Assembly: GCF_015864825.1 (NCBI RefSeq)
Contig: NZ_JADYWL010000006.1
Span: 62,001-126,000, forward strand
Direction: 5' to 3'
Length of the DNA: 64,000 nucleotides
From: Psychrobacter sp. NZS113
GTDB lineage: Bacteria; Pseudomonadota; Gammaproteobacteria; Pseudomonadales; Moraxellaceae
This document shows, in pieces, positions 1-7,947 of this stretch. A program made the translations under genes and the position numbers. The notes beneath the pieces are model-generated. The model did no database searches and had not been told where the DNA came from. It saw only the letters and a program-made list of their open reading frames with translations. The first letter of the stretch is position 1; every line of letters starts with the position of its first letter.

Positions 1-452
1 GTGTTGGTGGCTTAGGAGATATCTTAGGTAGTGTATTAGGTGGTAGTCAAAACCAAAGTGGTGGCTTTGGTGGCAAAGGCATGCTGATAGCTGCATTGAT
101 GCCAATGGTACTTAGTTGGATCAAGCGCAATGGTGGCTTGAGTGGTGCACTATCGAAAATTACTGCTATGGGTCATGAGAGCAAAGCGCGCTCTTGGATG
201 AGTAGCCAAGAAACTAACGATATCCTTAATCCTAATGATATCGATCGTTTGTTTGATGAAGATGAGATCAAACAAGTAGCTGCGCATACCGGTGCTAATG
301 ATGCAGAAGTACGTCAGGGCCTCGCTGAATTACTGCCTGAAGTCATGAATCAGCTGACACCGAATGGTAACTTAGATACTGAAAATGAAGCCAATGAAGA
401 GATTGACCAGATTATTAATCAGTTATCTAGTCGATTGAATACCTTTAAGTAG
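1..452 (+). CDS. YidB-like (DUF937) protein, 5'-truncated by window edge
   Basis: The reading frame is open from base 3 to the stop at 450-452, so the gene starts outside the window. The visible part begins with a Gly-rich stretch (GGLGDILGSVLGG), then a short hydrophobic segment, then a helical acidic C-terminal half with a motif resembling HTGANDAEVRQGLAELLPEV. Gly-rich N-terminus plus this C-terminal helix pair is typical of the YidB/DUF937 family, whose biochemical role is not established. An internal ATG at 81 would give 123 residues, but the Gly-rich upstream codons look coding. An intrinsic terminator follows about 60 bases downstream. Family call fairly sure; function unknown. Confidence 0.72.
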   Translation, partial: VGGLGDILGSVLGGSQNQSGGFGGKGMLIAALMPMVLSWIKRNGGLSGALSKITAMGHESKARSWMSSQETNDILNPNDIDRLFDEDEIKQVAAHTGANDAEVRQGLAELLPEVMNQLTPNGNLDTENEANEEIDQIINQLSSRLNTFK

Positions 453-510
453 TCTTTTATAAAGTAAGTTTCTATTTGCAAAATTAAACATGTCGATGAA
501 AACTGAACAA

Positions 511-543
511 AAAATAGTCCGTCACTAGACGGGCTATTTTTTT
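511..543 (+). terminator. Intrinsic terminator after the YidB-like gene
   Basis: Arms 511-523 and 528-540 pair over 13 bases (one G-T pair) with a 4-base loop, followed by a run of seven T. The A-run on the left could also make it work on the other strand, but no gene there needs it. The rest of the gap to 786 is AT-rich and holds no ORF; it should carry the promoter of the transporter gene. Confidence 0.85.
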
Positions 544-786
544 ATGGCTTCTATATCAATACCATATTTAACAGAATAGTTATCATTAATTTGTCTTTTA
601 ATCTAAACAGATATGTTAAAAACAGTAAACAATAACATAAGGGTCATATAAATCTTATAAAATAGCTAAGACGATCACTTAAATTATGGCCGTAGTCCCG
701 TCATCTTAAGAGCACTGAACTATAAGAGCATTGAACTAAAGGTACACTCATCTAATCGTCTAATGATTTTATAAGGATTTTTATTT

Positions 787-2244
787 ATGCCATTTAAGCC
801 TGTTCAAGCGGCTGTTGCTATTTTAGTTGGTTTGATAATTTGGTTTGTCATTCCTGTGCCGACGGGTGTGACACCAGAAGCGTGGCATATGCTGGCACTA
901 TTCATCGCTACCATTGTTGCCATCATAGGAAAGGCATTACCGATTGGTGCCATTGCTATTATTGCCGTGACTTTAGTTGCATTGACAGGCGTCACAAGTG
1001 ATAGTCCAAAGCAAGCCATTAGCGATGCCTTATCAAGCTATTCAAGCCCTCTGATTTGGCTAATTGGTATTGCGGTCATGATATCGCGTGGATTAATAAA
1101 GACAGGCTTGGGTCGCCGTATCGCTTACTATTTCATCTCTATCTTTGGTAAAAAAACCATTGGCGTGGCTTATTCCTTGGCCGCTGCTGAGCTGATGGTG
1201 GCACCCATTACACCGTCTAATACGGCGCGTGGTGGTGGTATTATTCACCCTATCATGAAATCCATTGCACAAAGCTTTCATTCGACGCCAGAAGAAGGCA
1301 CTCAAAATAAAATTGGTCGCTATTTGGCGATGGTGAATTATCACGCCAATCCTATTACTTCTGGTATGTTTATTACTGCGACGGCCCCCAACCCTTTAGT
1401 CGTAGAGCTGGTGAATAAAGCGACGGGTGGCGATATTCAGCTGTCGTGGATGACATGGGCAGTGGCGATGTTTATCCCTGGTATGCTTTGTCTGATCGTC
1501 ATGCCATTAGTTATTTACCTGATTTATCCTCCTGATGTCAAAGCAACACCTGATGCCAAAAACTTCGCAAAAGATAATCTGACAGAAATGGGTAAAATCA
1601 GCACCCACGAAAAAATAATGCTCGGTGTATTTGGTCTTATGTTGGTATTGTGGGCTAATATTCCTGCGTTAATTTTGGGTGAGCAGTATAGCGTTGATGC
1701 CACCACAACCGCCTTTATTGGCTTGACGACATTGATATTGACTGGTGTATTGACGTGGGATGACATTCTCAAAGAGAAGTCTGCATGGGACACTATTGTT
1801 TGGTTCGGTGCCCTGATTATGATGGCTGCTTATCTGAACAAGCTTGGTTTGATTAGTTGGTTTGCAGGAAATATTGAGTCTCTCATTGGGACGACTGGGG
1901 TAGGTTGGATAGGTGCAGTGACAATTCTGACCTTAGTCTATCTATATATACACTATTTTTTCGCTAGTACCACAGCCCACATTACCGCACTATTTGCAGC
2001 ATTTTATGCGGTCGGCCTGACATTAGGCGCGCCGCCAATGTTATATGCTTTAATCTTAGCTGCAGCGGGTAATATCATGATGACATTGACTCATTATGCG
2101 ACTGGTACAGCCCCTGTAATTTTCAACTCTGGCTATGTGACGTTGAAAGAGTGGTGGAGTATTGGTGCGATTATGAGTGTGGTTAATTTAGTTATTTGGA
2201 TAGGCGCTGGTTTAATTTGGTGGAAAGTGCTTGGTTATTATTAA
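787..2244 (+). CDS. DASS-family (SLC13/CitT-type) dicarboxylate/anion transporter
   Basis: Integral inner-membrane transporter of 485 residues with about 12 hydrophobic segments along the whole length. The signature APITPSNTARGGGI near residue 140 and the second half-repeat motif STTAHITALFAAFYAVGL near residue 395 are the two SNT/STT substrate-site loops of the divalent anion:Na+ symporter family, close to the CitT/TtdT/2-oxoglutarate-malate translocator branch. Substrate is probably a C4-C6 di- or tricarboxylate (inference); exchange versus Na+ symport cannot be decided. The ATG is preceded by AAGGA at good spacing. It stands alone, with the terminator of the previous gene upstream and two inverted-repeat-ended elements immediately downstream. 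Confidence 0.88.
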   Translation: MPFKPVQAAVAILVGLIIWFVIPVPTGVTPEAWHMLALFIATIVAIIGKALPIGAIAIIAVTLVALTGVTSDSPKQAISDALSSYSSPLIWLIGIAVMISRGLIKTGLGRRIAYYFISIFGKKTIGVAYSLAAAELMVAPITPSNTARGGGIIHPIMKSIAQSFHSTPEEGTQNKIGRYLAMVNYHANPITSGMFITATAPNPLVVELVNKATGGDIQLSWMTWAVAMFIPGMLCLIVMPLVIYLIYPPDVKATPDAKNFAKDNLTEMGKISTHEKIMLGVFGLMLVLWANIPALILGEQYSVDATTTAFIGLTTLILTGVLTWDDILKEKSAWDTIVWFGALIMMAAYLNKLGLISWFAGNIESLIGTTGVGWIGAVTILTLVYLYIHYFFASTTAHITALFAAFYAVGLTLGAPPMLYALILAAAGNIMMTLTHYATGTAPVIFNSGYVTLKEWWSIGAIMSVVNLVIWIGAGLIWWKVLGYY

Positions 2245-2259
2245 TAGACTATCTAAATC

Positions 2260-2365
2260 TATAGTCATTCCACTATAAAAGTATTACTGCGTTAACCTCG
2301 CTTGAAGTATTTAACATACATCTACACTCGGTTGCCTTGTACTACTTTTAAATTGAATCGACTAC
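2260..2365 (+). repeat. Dispersed ~107-bp TIR repeat (family 1), copy A
   Basis: Begins TATAGTCATTCCACTATAAAA and ends TTTTAAATTGAATCGACTAC, which are imperfect inverted repeats of each other. The core includes GCGTTAACCTCGCTTGA and ACTCGGTTGCCTTGTA. The same order of motifs recurs at 6810, 34259, 45612, 51884 and, inverted, 60348. It lies 15 bases after the stop of the transporter gene. No ORF inside. Confidence 0.85.
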
Positions 2366-2378
2366 ATTGTTTTATCTA

Positions 2379-2548
2379 GGGCGTGTCTTCATTTTAAAAA
2401 CGGTGATAAAAGTGAGATAAATTGCCTTCAAACAAGAAAAATAGTGCAGATAATATCGGGATATTAACTAGCTATTTGACGTAGTTTGGCAAGATTTAGC
2501 CATTTTTAGCTCATTTAGATGAATATCGAGTGAATTGAAAACACGGCC
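2379..2548 (+). mobile_element. 170-bp inverted-repeat-ended element (family 2), copy 1
   Basis: Starts GGGCGTGTCTTCATTT and ends with the imperfect complement (AATTGAAAACACGGCC); exactly 170 bases long, as is the copy at 51681-51850. The flanks read TA on both sides, a possible 2-base target duplication. The interior has no ORF and resembles the other copy in reverse orientation, for example around GATTTAGCCATTTTTAG. This is the look of a MITE mobilised in trans, perhaps by an IS5-type transposase (inference). Confidence 0.65.
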
Positions 2549-2573
2549 TAGTCAATATATAGGTGAGTGTTGG

Positions 2574-3719
2574 TTAAAAACGCTCATCTAACGTATCTAA
2601 TGTATAGTTAAGCGCGGCAAAACATATATCGGTATTGAATCCTCTATATTGTAGAAACCGAAGCTGCTTGGCTTTGTCTTTTTGTTCAACAGGTATATCA
2701 TCGCCGTATTTCTTAGTACGTGCTGTGACAGCCAGTTTCAGCCAGTCTACGCCATCGACCAAGTTGTCATCATTGTCATCTACAAATTCGCTAAATTCCT
2801 CTGACTCAGTATTGGCCATATCAATCAGCTCATCGATATTACCAGGCATAGCAATTTTCTTACGATAAAATTCTTGCTTAATACGACCGCGTCCACGGCC
2901 TTTACGAATATTTTCACGTATTAGCATCAGAGTAGTGCGGTAATCGCTTTGATAACCTTTCTCCTCGAATTCATCAAGGAGCGAATCAACTTTCTCTGGA
3001 TCTTGTTCCTTATCGATGAGTTTTTGCTTGAGCTCAGATTTGCCATATTCACGGCGCGACAAATAATAAAATGCCAACCAACGTAAGCGGCTTTCGGCTT
3101 TAATCGCATCGATCTCTGCTTGTTTCTGTTCAGGTGTACGTAGATAAGCTTTGAGAGCAGCTGGTATATTATCGTTTTGATTGTCTATGTCGTTATCATC
3201 AATAGTCGAAAGCTCAGCTTCATTTTTTGATTTTCTCAAAGACAGATCAGTGCTACGACCATTATCTGTTGCTAAGCTATTATCTATCTCACCTCCATGA
3301 ACGTTATGCTTAACTTCTGCTAGCATCTCTTTAATACTTTGCGCTTCAGGTGGCAGATAAGTAGGCACATTACTAGGCTCAGGGCTAAAGTTAGCCGCTG
3401 GATGAAAACGTTTTTCTCGTTTCTTACGCTTTTTATGTTTGGAAGTTTTTTGATTGATAGAGGAAGAGAAGAGTGAGTCGTTCGATTCTATGTCAGCAGT
3501 AGAAACACTAATTAACGAGTCACTTATTGGTAAGTCATTAGCTATAGATTTGTTTTTATTTGAATAGGTAGGTCGCTTGCCATTTTTACGAGGTTTGTGC
3601 GGCTCATCTTTGTATGAGTGCTTAGCAGGCTTAGTATGTTTTTTTGGTCGGGTATTAGGAGAACTCGCTGAATCGGTGTCCGATTCAGCGAGTATTTCAG
3701 CTAAGGTTTTAATTTTCAT
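2574..3719 (-). CDS. recX: RecX-family regulatory protein with long basic N-terminal extension
   Basis: RecX binds and modulates RecA filaments. Residues about 211-381 carry the RecX fold: LRWLAFYYLSRREYGKSEL, then LLDEFEEKGYQSDYR and a final repeat KQLRFLQYRGFNTDICFAAL. The gene sits 40 bases downstream of recA on the same strand, the classical recA-recX order, so cotranscription is likely. Oddity: the family is usually about 150-170 residues, whereas this protein is 381 because of a ~200-residue low-complexity N-terminus rich in Lys, Ser, Asn and Asp, with basic clusters near residues 26-50 and 91-104. No alternative Met fits the conserved domain well, so I keep the long form, though no good Shine-Dalgarno is visible. 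Confidence 0.88.
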   Translation of the reverse strand: MKIKTLAEILAESDTDSASSPNTRPKKHTKPAKHSYKDEPHKPRKNGKRPTYSNKNKSIANDLPISDSLISVSTADIESNDSLFSSSINQKTSKHKKRKKREKRFHPAANFSPEPSNVPTYLPPEAQSIKEMLAEVKHNVHGGEIDNSLATDNGRSTDLSLRKSKNEAELSTIDDNDIDNQNDNIPAALKAYLRTPEQKQAEIDAIKAESRLRWLAFYYLSRREYGKSELKQKLIDKEQDPEKVDSLLDEFEEKGYQSDYRTTLMLIRENIRKGRGRGRIKQEFYRKKIAMPGNIDELIDMANTESEEFSEFVDDNDDNLVDGVDWLKLAVTARTKKYGDDIPVEQKDKAKQLRFLQYRGFNTDICFAALNYTLDTLDERF

Positions 3720-3759
3720 AATAAATCATGATAATTGATAACAGTTATTGATCGCTTCG

Positions 3760-4818
3760 TTATTGTACAGGTTCAGCACCTGATTTTTCTTTGGCTTCGT
3801 CAATCTCTTTATCCTTCGCACTCTTTTTTGACCCAAGTTTTTCGTCACGAATCTTGTCTTCGATTTCTTGAGCAATCGCAGGGTTCTCTTTTAAGAATAA
3901 TACAGAGTTGGCTTTACCTTGACCGATTTTTTCGTCGCCATAGCTGTACCAAGAGCCTGCTTTGCCAACCGCACCAATCTCAACGCCCAAATCAATGACT
4001 TCGGCTAAGTGGTTAGTACCTTCGCCGTAAGTGATTTCAAATTCGGCTTGGCGGAATGGAGGTGCCATTTTGTTTTTGATGACTTTAACACGGGTCTGGT
4101 TACCGATGATTTCATCACCATTTTTCACTGCACCAATACGGCGAATGTCCATACGTACAGAGGCGTAGAACTTCAAGGCGTTACCACCAGTTGTGGTTTC
4201 TGGACTACCAAACATAACGCCGATTTTCATACGAATCTGGTTAATAAAGACCACCATACAGTTAGAGCGTTTGGCATTACCTGTAATCTTACGTAGGGCT
4301 TGGCTCATCAGACGTGCTTGCAGACCCATATGTGAGTCGCCCATCTCGCCTTCAATCTCAGCACGCGGTGTCAAGGCGGCAACTGAGTCAATCACGATCA
4401 TATCGATTGCCCCTGAGCGAACCAACATATCGGTGATTTCAAGCGCTTGCTCACCATTATCAGGCTGTGAGAGTAGTAGCTCATCCGTGTTTACACCTAG
4501 CTTGCGTGCATAGACAGGATCGAGCGCATGCTCAGCATCAATAAAGGCACAGGTACCGCCTTGCTTTTGACACTCTGCAATGGCTTGCAGGGTCATCGTT
4601 GTTTTACCTGAGCTCTCTGGGCCGTAGATCTCAACGATACGGCCTTTTGGTAGACCACCAATACCAAGCGCAATGTCTAGACCTAATGAGCCTGTCGATA
4701 CGACATCGACATCCATGATAGCTGAGTCATCACCTAAATGCATGATGGTGTTTTTACCAAACTGCTTCTCAATCTGACCAAGTGCTGCTTTAAGTGCTTT
4801 GGCTTTATTGTCGTCCAT
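3760..4818 (-). CDS. recA: Recombinase RecA
   Basis: Central homologous-recombination ATPase; it forms filaments on single-stranded DNA and drives strand exchange and the SOS-type response. The 352 residues start [20 protein letters not shown]; Walker A is [10 protein letters not shown], and the DNA-binding-loop motifs [14 protein letters not shown] and [20 protein letters not shown] are intact. An upstream in-frame extension of 30 codons is open, but the ATG at 4818 has AAGGAA nine bases ahead and matches the family start. The C-terminus is acidic/basic and variable, ending GAEPVQ. recX follows on the same strand. Upstream lies a ~1 kb non-coding gap with a 14-base palindrome-like site at 5011-5024. 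Confidence 0.98.
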   Translation of the reverse strand: MDDNKAKALKAALGQIEKQFGKNTIMHLGDDSAIMDVDVVSTGSLGLDIALGIGGLPKGRIVEIYGPESSGKTTMTLQAIAECQKQGGTCAFIDAEHALDPVYARKLGVNTDELLLSQPDNGEQALEITDMLVRSGAIDMIVIDSVAALTPRAEIEGEMGDSHMGLQARLMSQALRKITGNAKRSNCMVVFINQIRMKIGVMFGSPETTTGGNALKFYASVRMDIRRIGAVKNGDEIIGNQTRVKVIKNKMAPPFRQAEFEITYGEGTNHLAEVIDLGVEIGAVGKAGSWYSYGDEKIGQGKANSVLFLKENPAIAQEIEDKIRDEKLGSKKSAKDKEIDEAKEKSGAEPVQ

Positions 4819-5793
4819 ACTAGATTCCTTATTTTCAATCATTAATGTAAAACTATCAATTTCGGCGTTATACGTAATATATTTGTACGATAGAAAGTAG
4901 CGGCTCAATAGTGCGGGTTGCCACTTAAATAGGAAGAAGCATTCAGCATCTACCTAGGATAAATAGGTTGTCATCTCGATGAGATAGACAGTAATGTTTA
5001 TTATGTCACCTTACTATACAGTAAAATCAAATCGTGAGATAAGCAAAAATAAGTTCATAATTAGCATTTGTTGGCATGGCTATTAAGCCTTGCTGTACAT
5101 GCATGTCACAAATATTTTCTCTTAAGTACTATTGATTGGGTAGAGTAATTATAACAAATTTCAAAGGTCATTTAGTGGATCGAGTGACGGTAGACGACAT
5201 TAACTGTCGCATTATATATAGCTGATGGTTTGCCTAAAATAATGAAAATAGGAACTATTATTTTGGACAATATAATGGTACTGTTTGTCAATAGGCTTAA
5301 GAGTTGTCCACAGCAGACAAAGCCTAAAAATTCACGAATTGTGAAACATCGCCAGTAATGAAATTTTATTTTAATAATATTAAAAATAATTTTAAATAGT
5401 TACTAGGTTAATGTAAGTATATGATTTCTAATAATTTTTTAATTGTACAAAAAATGAACGATTTTACCTTACCCTTTAAGTTATCTAGGGAATTTCTTGT
5501 CAAGTGGTGACTTATACACAGGGTTATCCACAGCTTATGGGGAGAACTCACCAAACCCTTATAGCATCGATGTTTGCGTAGATTATCGATATGGAATAAT
5601 CAAGAATTAATACTATTGTCACAATTGTCAAAATATATATTTAGCCATAAACCACAGGCTAAGGGCTATGTTTCACGTATTAATATTTTATAAGTTTTTT
5701 TTATAAAAGTAGTGAAAGCTCCTAAAATAAGGCTTACAGCTGATAATTTATCAATAATTAATCTGAAAACCAGTAAATGCTCAGTTGTAAAGC
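4819..5793. other. Long AT-rich non-coding region between recA and trmB with DnaA boxes
   Basis: No plausible ORF on either strand over about 975 bases. It holds DnaA-box matches TTGTCCACA (5304-5312), TTATACACA (5512-5520) and the perfect consensus TTATCCACA (5524-5532); the last two are in the same direction, three bases apart. The segment 5341-5460 is extremely AT-rich. The recA promoter must lie at its left end (reading leftwards). The near-palindrome TTACTATACAGTAA at 5011-5024 is a candidate regulatory site there. Function of the whole is not established. Confidence 0.6.
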
Positions 5794-5827
5794 AAAAAAA
5801 GCGGCTAAATATATTAGCCGCTTTTTT
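5794..5827 (-). terminator. Bidirectional-looking intrinsic terminator after trmB
   Basis: A perfect stem AAAAAAGCGGCTAA / TTAGCCGCTTTTTT with a 5-base loop lies 27 bases beyond the trmB stop. T-runs are present on both strands, so it ends leftward transcription of trmB and could stop anything coming from the left. Confidence 0.92.
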
Positions 5828-5854
5828 AGGTCTATCACAAATATGTTATTAGTA

Positions 5855-6706
5855 TTAATCTTTGATATAGATTAAATCCCATACGCCATGCCCACGTTCT
5901 AGGCCGCGACGCTCAAACTTGGTCATTGGACGAAAGTCAGGACGATCGGTGAAGTTACCTGCACCCGCTTGATTGGTCAACCCTGTAAAACCATCTAATA
6001 CCTCAACCATCCAAAATGCATAATGCTCCCAGTCTGTCGCCGTATGAAACCAGCCACCTTGTTTTAAGCTGCGAGTGACGATGGTCATACGTTCCGCACT
6101 GACAAAGCGACGCTTGTGATGACGCTTCTTTTGCCATGGATCAGGGAAGTAAAGTTGGATACGGTCGATATGATTTTCTGGTAATTGCTTGAGCAACTGA
6201 ATAGCATCGCCGTTGATGATTTTGACGTTTTTTAAGCCTTGTGTGCCTGCCATATAAGCACATTTACCAATACCAGGCTCATGCACTTCGACACCAACAA
6301 AGTTGCGGCTAGGCTCTGCTGCTGCCATTTCAATAAATGAAACACCCAGTCCAAAACCAATCTCTACCGTAAGTGGCGCTTCACTACCATTAGGGCTATC
6401 AGCGAATAATGTGCGTAGATTATTGATACCCTCTAAATTGCCATCACCAAAACTGTTATTGACTAGATACTCAGAAAATTCTGGAGCAGTCAGTGCCAGT
6501 TCAGCATTCTTATTCATGTGCGTACGTCGTTTCATAAACGTATTGACGATACGAATATGTTTGCCTTCTTCAGGCGCTATCTCATTACCAACACTGTCAT
6601 CAATGTCAGTATCAATATTGCTTTCAATACTGGTGCTAAGGTTTGTTTGCTCATCAGTAGTACTCGTACTATCGATGTTATCGTTAATATCAGGATGTTG
6701 ACTCAT
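5855..6706 (-). CDS. trmB: tRNA (guanine46-N7)-methyltransferase TrmB
   Basis: Uses S-adenosylmethionine to methylate G46 in the tRNA variable loop. SAM-binding motif [15 protein letters not shown], then [13 protein letters not shown], and the family signature [17 protein letters not shown]; the C-terminus has [11 protein letters not shown] and [16 protein letters not shown] chose the ATG at 6706 (283 residues, starting MSQHPDIND); a TTG at 6781 would add 25 residues without family support. The first ~55 residues are an acidic, Asp/Ser/Thr-rich extension not typical of the ~240-residue E. coli protein. No strong Shine-Dalgarno is visible. Monocistronic: terminator downstream, divergent gene upstream. 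Confidence 0.93.
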   Translation of the reverse strand: MSQHPDINDNIDSTSTTDEQTNLSTSIESNIDTDIDDSVGNEIAPEEGKHIRIVNTFMKRRTHMNKNAELALTAPEFSEYLVNNSFGDGNLEGINNLRTLFADSPNGSEAPLTVEIGFGLGVSFIEMAAAEPSRNFVGVEVHEPGIGKCAYMAGTQGLKNVKIINGDAIQLLKQLPENHIDRIQLYFPDPWQKKRHHKRRFVSAERMTIVTRSLKQGGWFHTATDWEHYAFWMVEVLDGFTGLTNQAGAGNFTDRPDFRPMTKFERRGLERGHGVWDLIYIKD

Positions 6707-6809
6707 AGGATTGACAAGACTTAATAAAATGGGTGATGTACGCTTATTATAAGTTAAATCTATACAGCTGTGAACGGACAATGCTTTTTTAATACGCTTA
6801 TGCTTAACC

Positions 6810-6906
6810 TACCATGAAAGAGTCAAAGCGTTAATCTCGTTTGACGTATTGCAGATATATTCGTAATTGGCTGCCTTGTACTTCTTTTACATTGAATCAA
6901 CTATAT
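6810..6906 (+). repeat. Family 1 TIR repeat, copy B (degenerate left end)
   Basis: Shares GCGTTAATCTCG, GGCTGCCTTGTACTTCTTTTA and the right end TTGAATCAACTATA with the other copies. The left end is eroded: only ACCATGAAAGAG remains where CTATAAAAG is expected. It lies in the divergent spacer between trmB and the DUF2628 gene. Confidence 0.65.
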
Positions 6907-7005
6907 TTATCGGTCGTTTACTATTCTGTACAGCGGTTTTGGCGTTATCATATAACATGCATAATGAATTCAAACTTTTCTTTATAGTAAATAGGGCACC
7001 TCACT

Positions 7006-7935
7006 ATGCTATTTATTGAGACAGATTCGCCGCCTCCATTTTATCAGGATCAGCTGACTACTGCGAAGCGTAAACAGCTGGATAAGTGGTTTATCGGTCA
7101 TCGTAGCCAGCACTATTATCTCAAGCGCTTTGAGCAGTTCGATGAGCAAGGTTATCTGTCACCAAAATGGCACTGGGCCGCATTTTTTGTGACTTTTCCT
7201 TGGCTGCTCTATCGCAAGCGCTATATGGATGCTATTGTATATAGTGTTGCAGGATGGTCGTTTATCCAACTCAACGTGGCATTGGTGCTGGTTGCCTTTG
7301 AGTTTTTGGCGATGTCTTATATTCCTGATGCTTATCAGGTGGCCACGCGTATAGGCATTGCTGCGATAATCTGGCTGTTTTGGTCGTTTATGGTTGCACG
7401 TTGGACAGACGCTTATTATTACCGTATGGCCCGCCGTGAAATTGCCGATGTTGTGGAGGACTATCAGCGCGATGAGAACGCGCAGAAGGCTCACTTGCAG
7501 AGGGAAGGTGGGGTAACTCTGTTTGGACTAGGCTTGGGGTTTGGATTGTTTGCGTTTGCCTTAATGGTGATTAAGGTGCAGTTTTTACCTATTATTGCCA
7601 AGCCAAAAGCAAATGAGGTGGTATTTGATGCTTATGATACGGTCAAAACGACACAAAATCGTGTGGCATTACTTTATCAGCAAACAGGACAGTGCCCAAC
7701 TAATTCGTCCTTGAATACGGGAACAGAGCAGGTAAATATTGATATTAATGACACTGTCGCAGGGGTAGCAGAAACTGACTGTGCAGTGATTGCAACGATT
7801 CAGAACATCAAGTTTCCGATACGCTATCTGAATGATCAGACACTGGTCTTTTATCATGTGCCAGACAGCGATAGTTGGAACTGTATGACGTCGCTAAACA
7901 AACGGCAAGCACCGTCAAGCTGCTTGCCTGAATAG
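7006..7935 (+). CDS. DUF2628-type membrane protein with pilin-like C-terminal domain
   Basis: 309 residues. The cytoplasmic N-terminus (residues 1-55) contains YYLKRFEQFDEQGYLSPKWH and leads into three hydrophobic segments (about 57-70, 78-102, 115-135) in DUF2628 style: an aromatic sequence with FPWLLYRKRYMDA. A fourth segment at about 172-197 precedes an extracytoplasmic tail with VKTTQNRVALLYQQTGQCP, four Cys and a C-terminal CMTSLNKRQAPSSCLPE. That tail resembles the globular part of a type IV pilin (Cys-paired), so it may fold like a minor pilin (inference). Function unknown. It stands alone; its stop is 12 bases from the stop of the convergent antiporter gene. Confidence 0.7.
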   Translation: MLFIETDSPPPFYQDQLTTAKRKQLDKWFIGHRSQHYYLKRFEQFDEQGYLSPKWHWAAFFVTFPWLLYRKRYMDAIVYSVAGWSFIQLNVALVLVAFEFLAMSYIPDAYQVATRIGIAAIIWLFWSFMVARWTDAYYYRMARREIADVVEDYQRDENAQKAHLQREGGVTLFGLGLGFGLFAFALMVIKVQFLPIIAKPKANEVVFDAYDTVKTTQNRVALLYQQTGQCPTNSSLNTGTEQVNIDINDTVAGVAETDCAVIATIQNIKFPIRYLNDQTLVFYHVPDSDSWNCMTSLNKRQAPSSCLPE

Positions 7936-7947
7936 GGCGCTGCGCTA

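Noticed and set aside
4819..4908. 30-codon N-terminal extension of RecA
   Set aside because: Not part of the conserved RecA start; the ATG at 4818 has a good ribosome site.
5304..5532. Chromosomal origin oriC
   Set aside because: The DnaA boxes are real, but none of the usual origin genes is near; kept only as a DnaA-box cluster.
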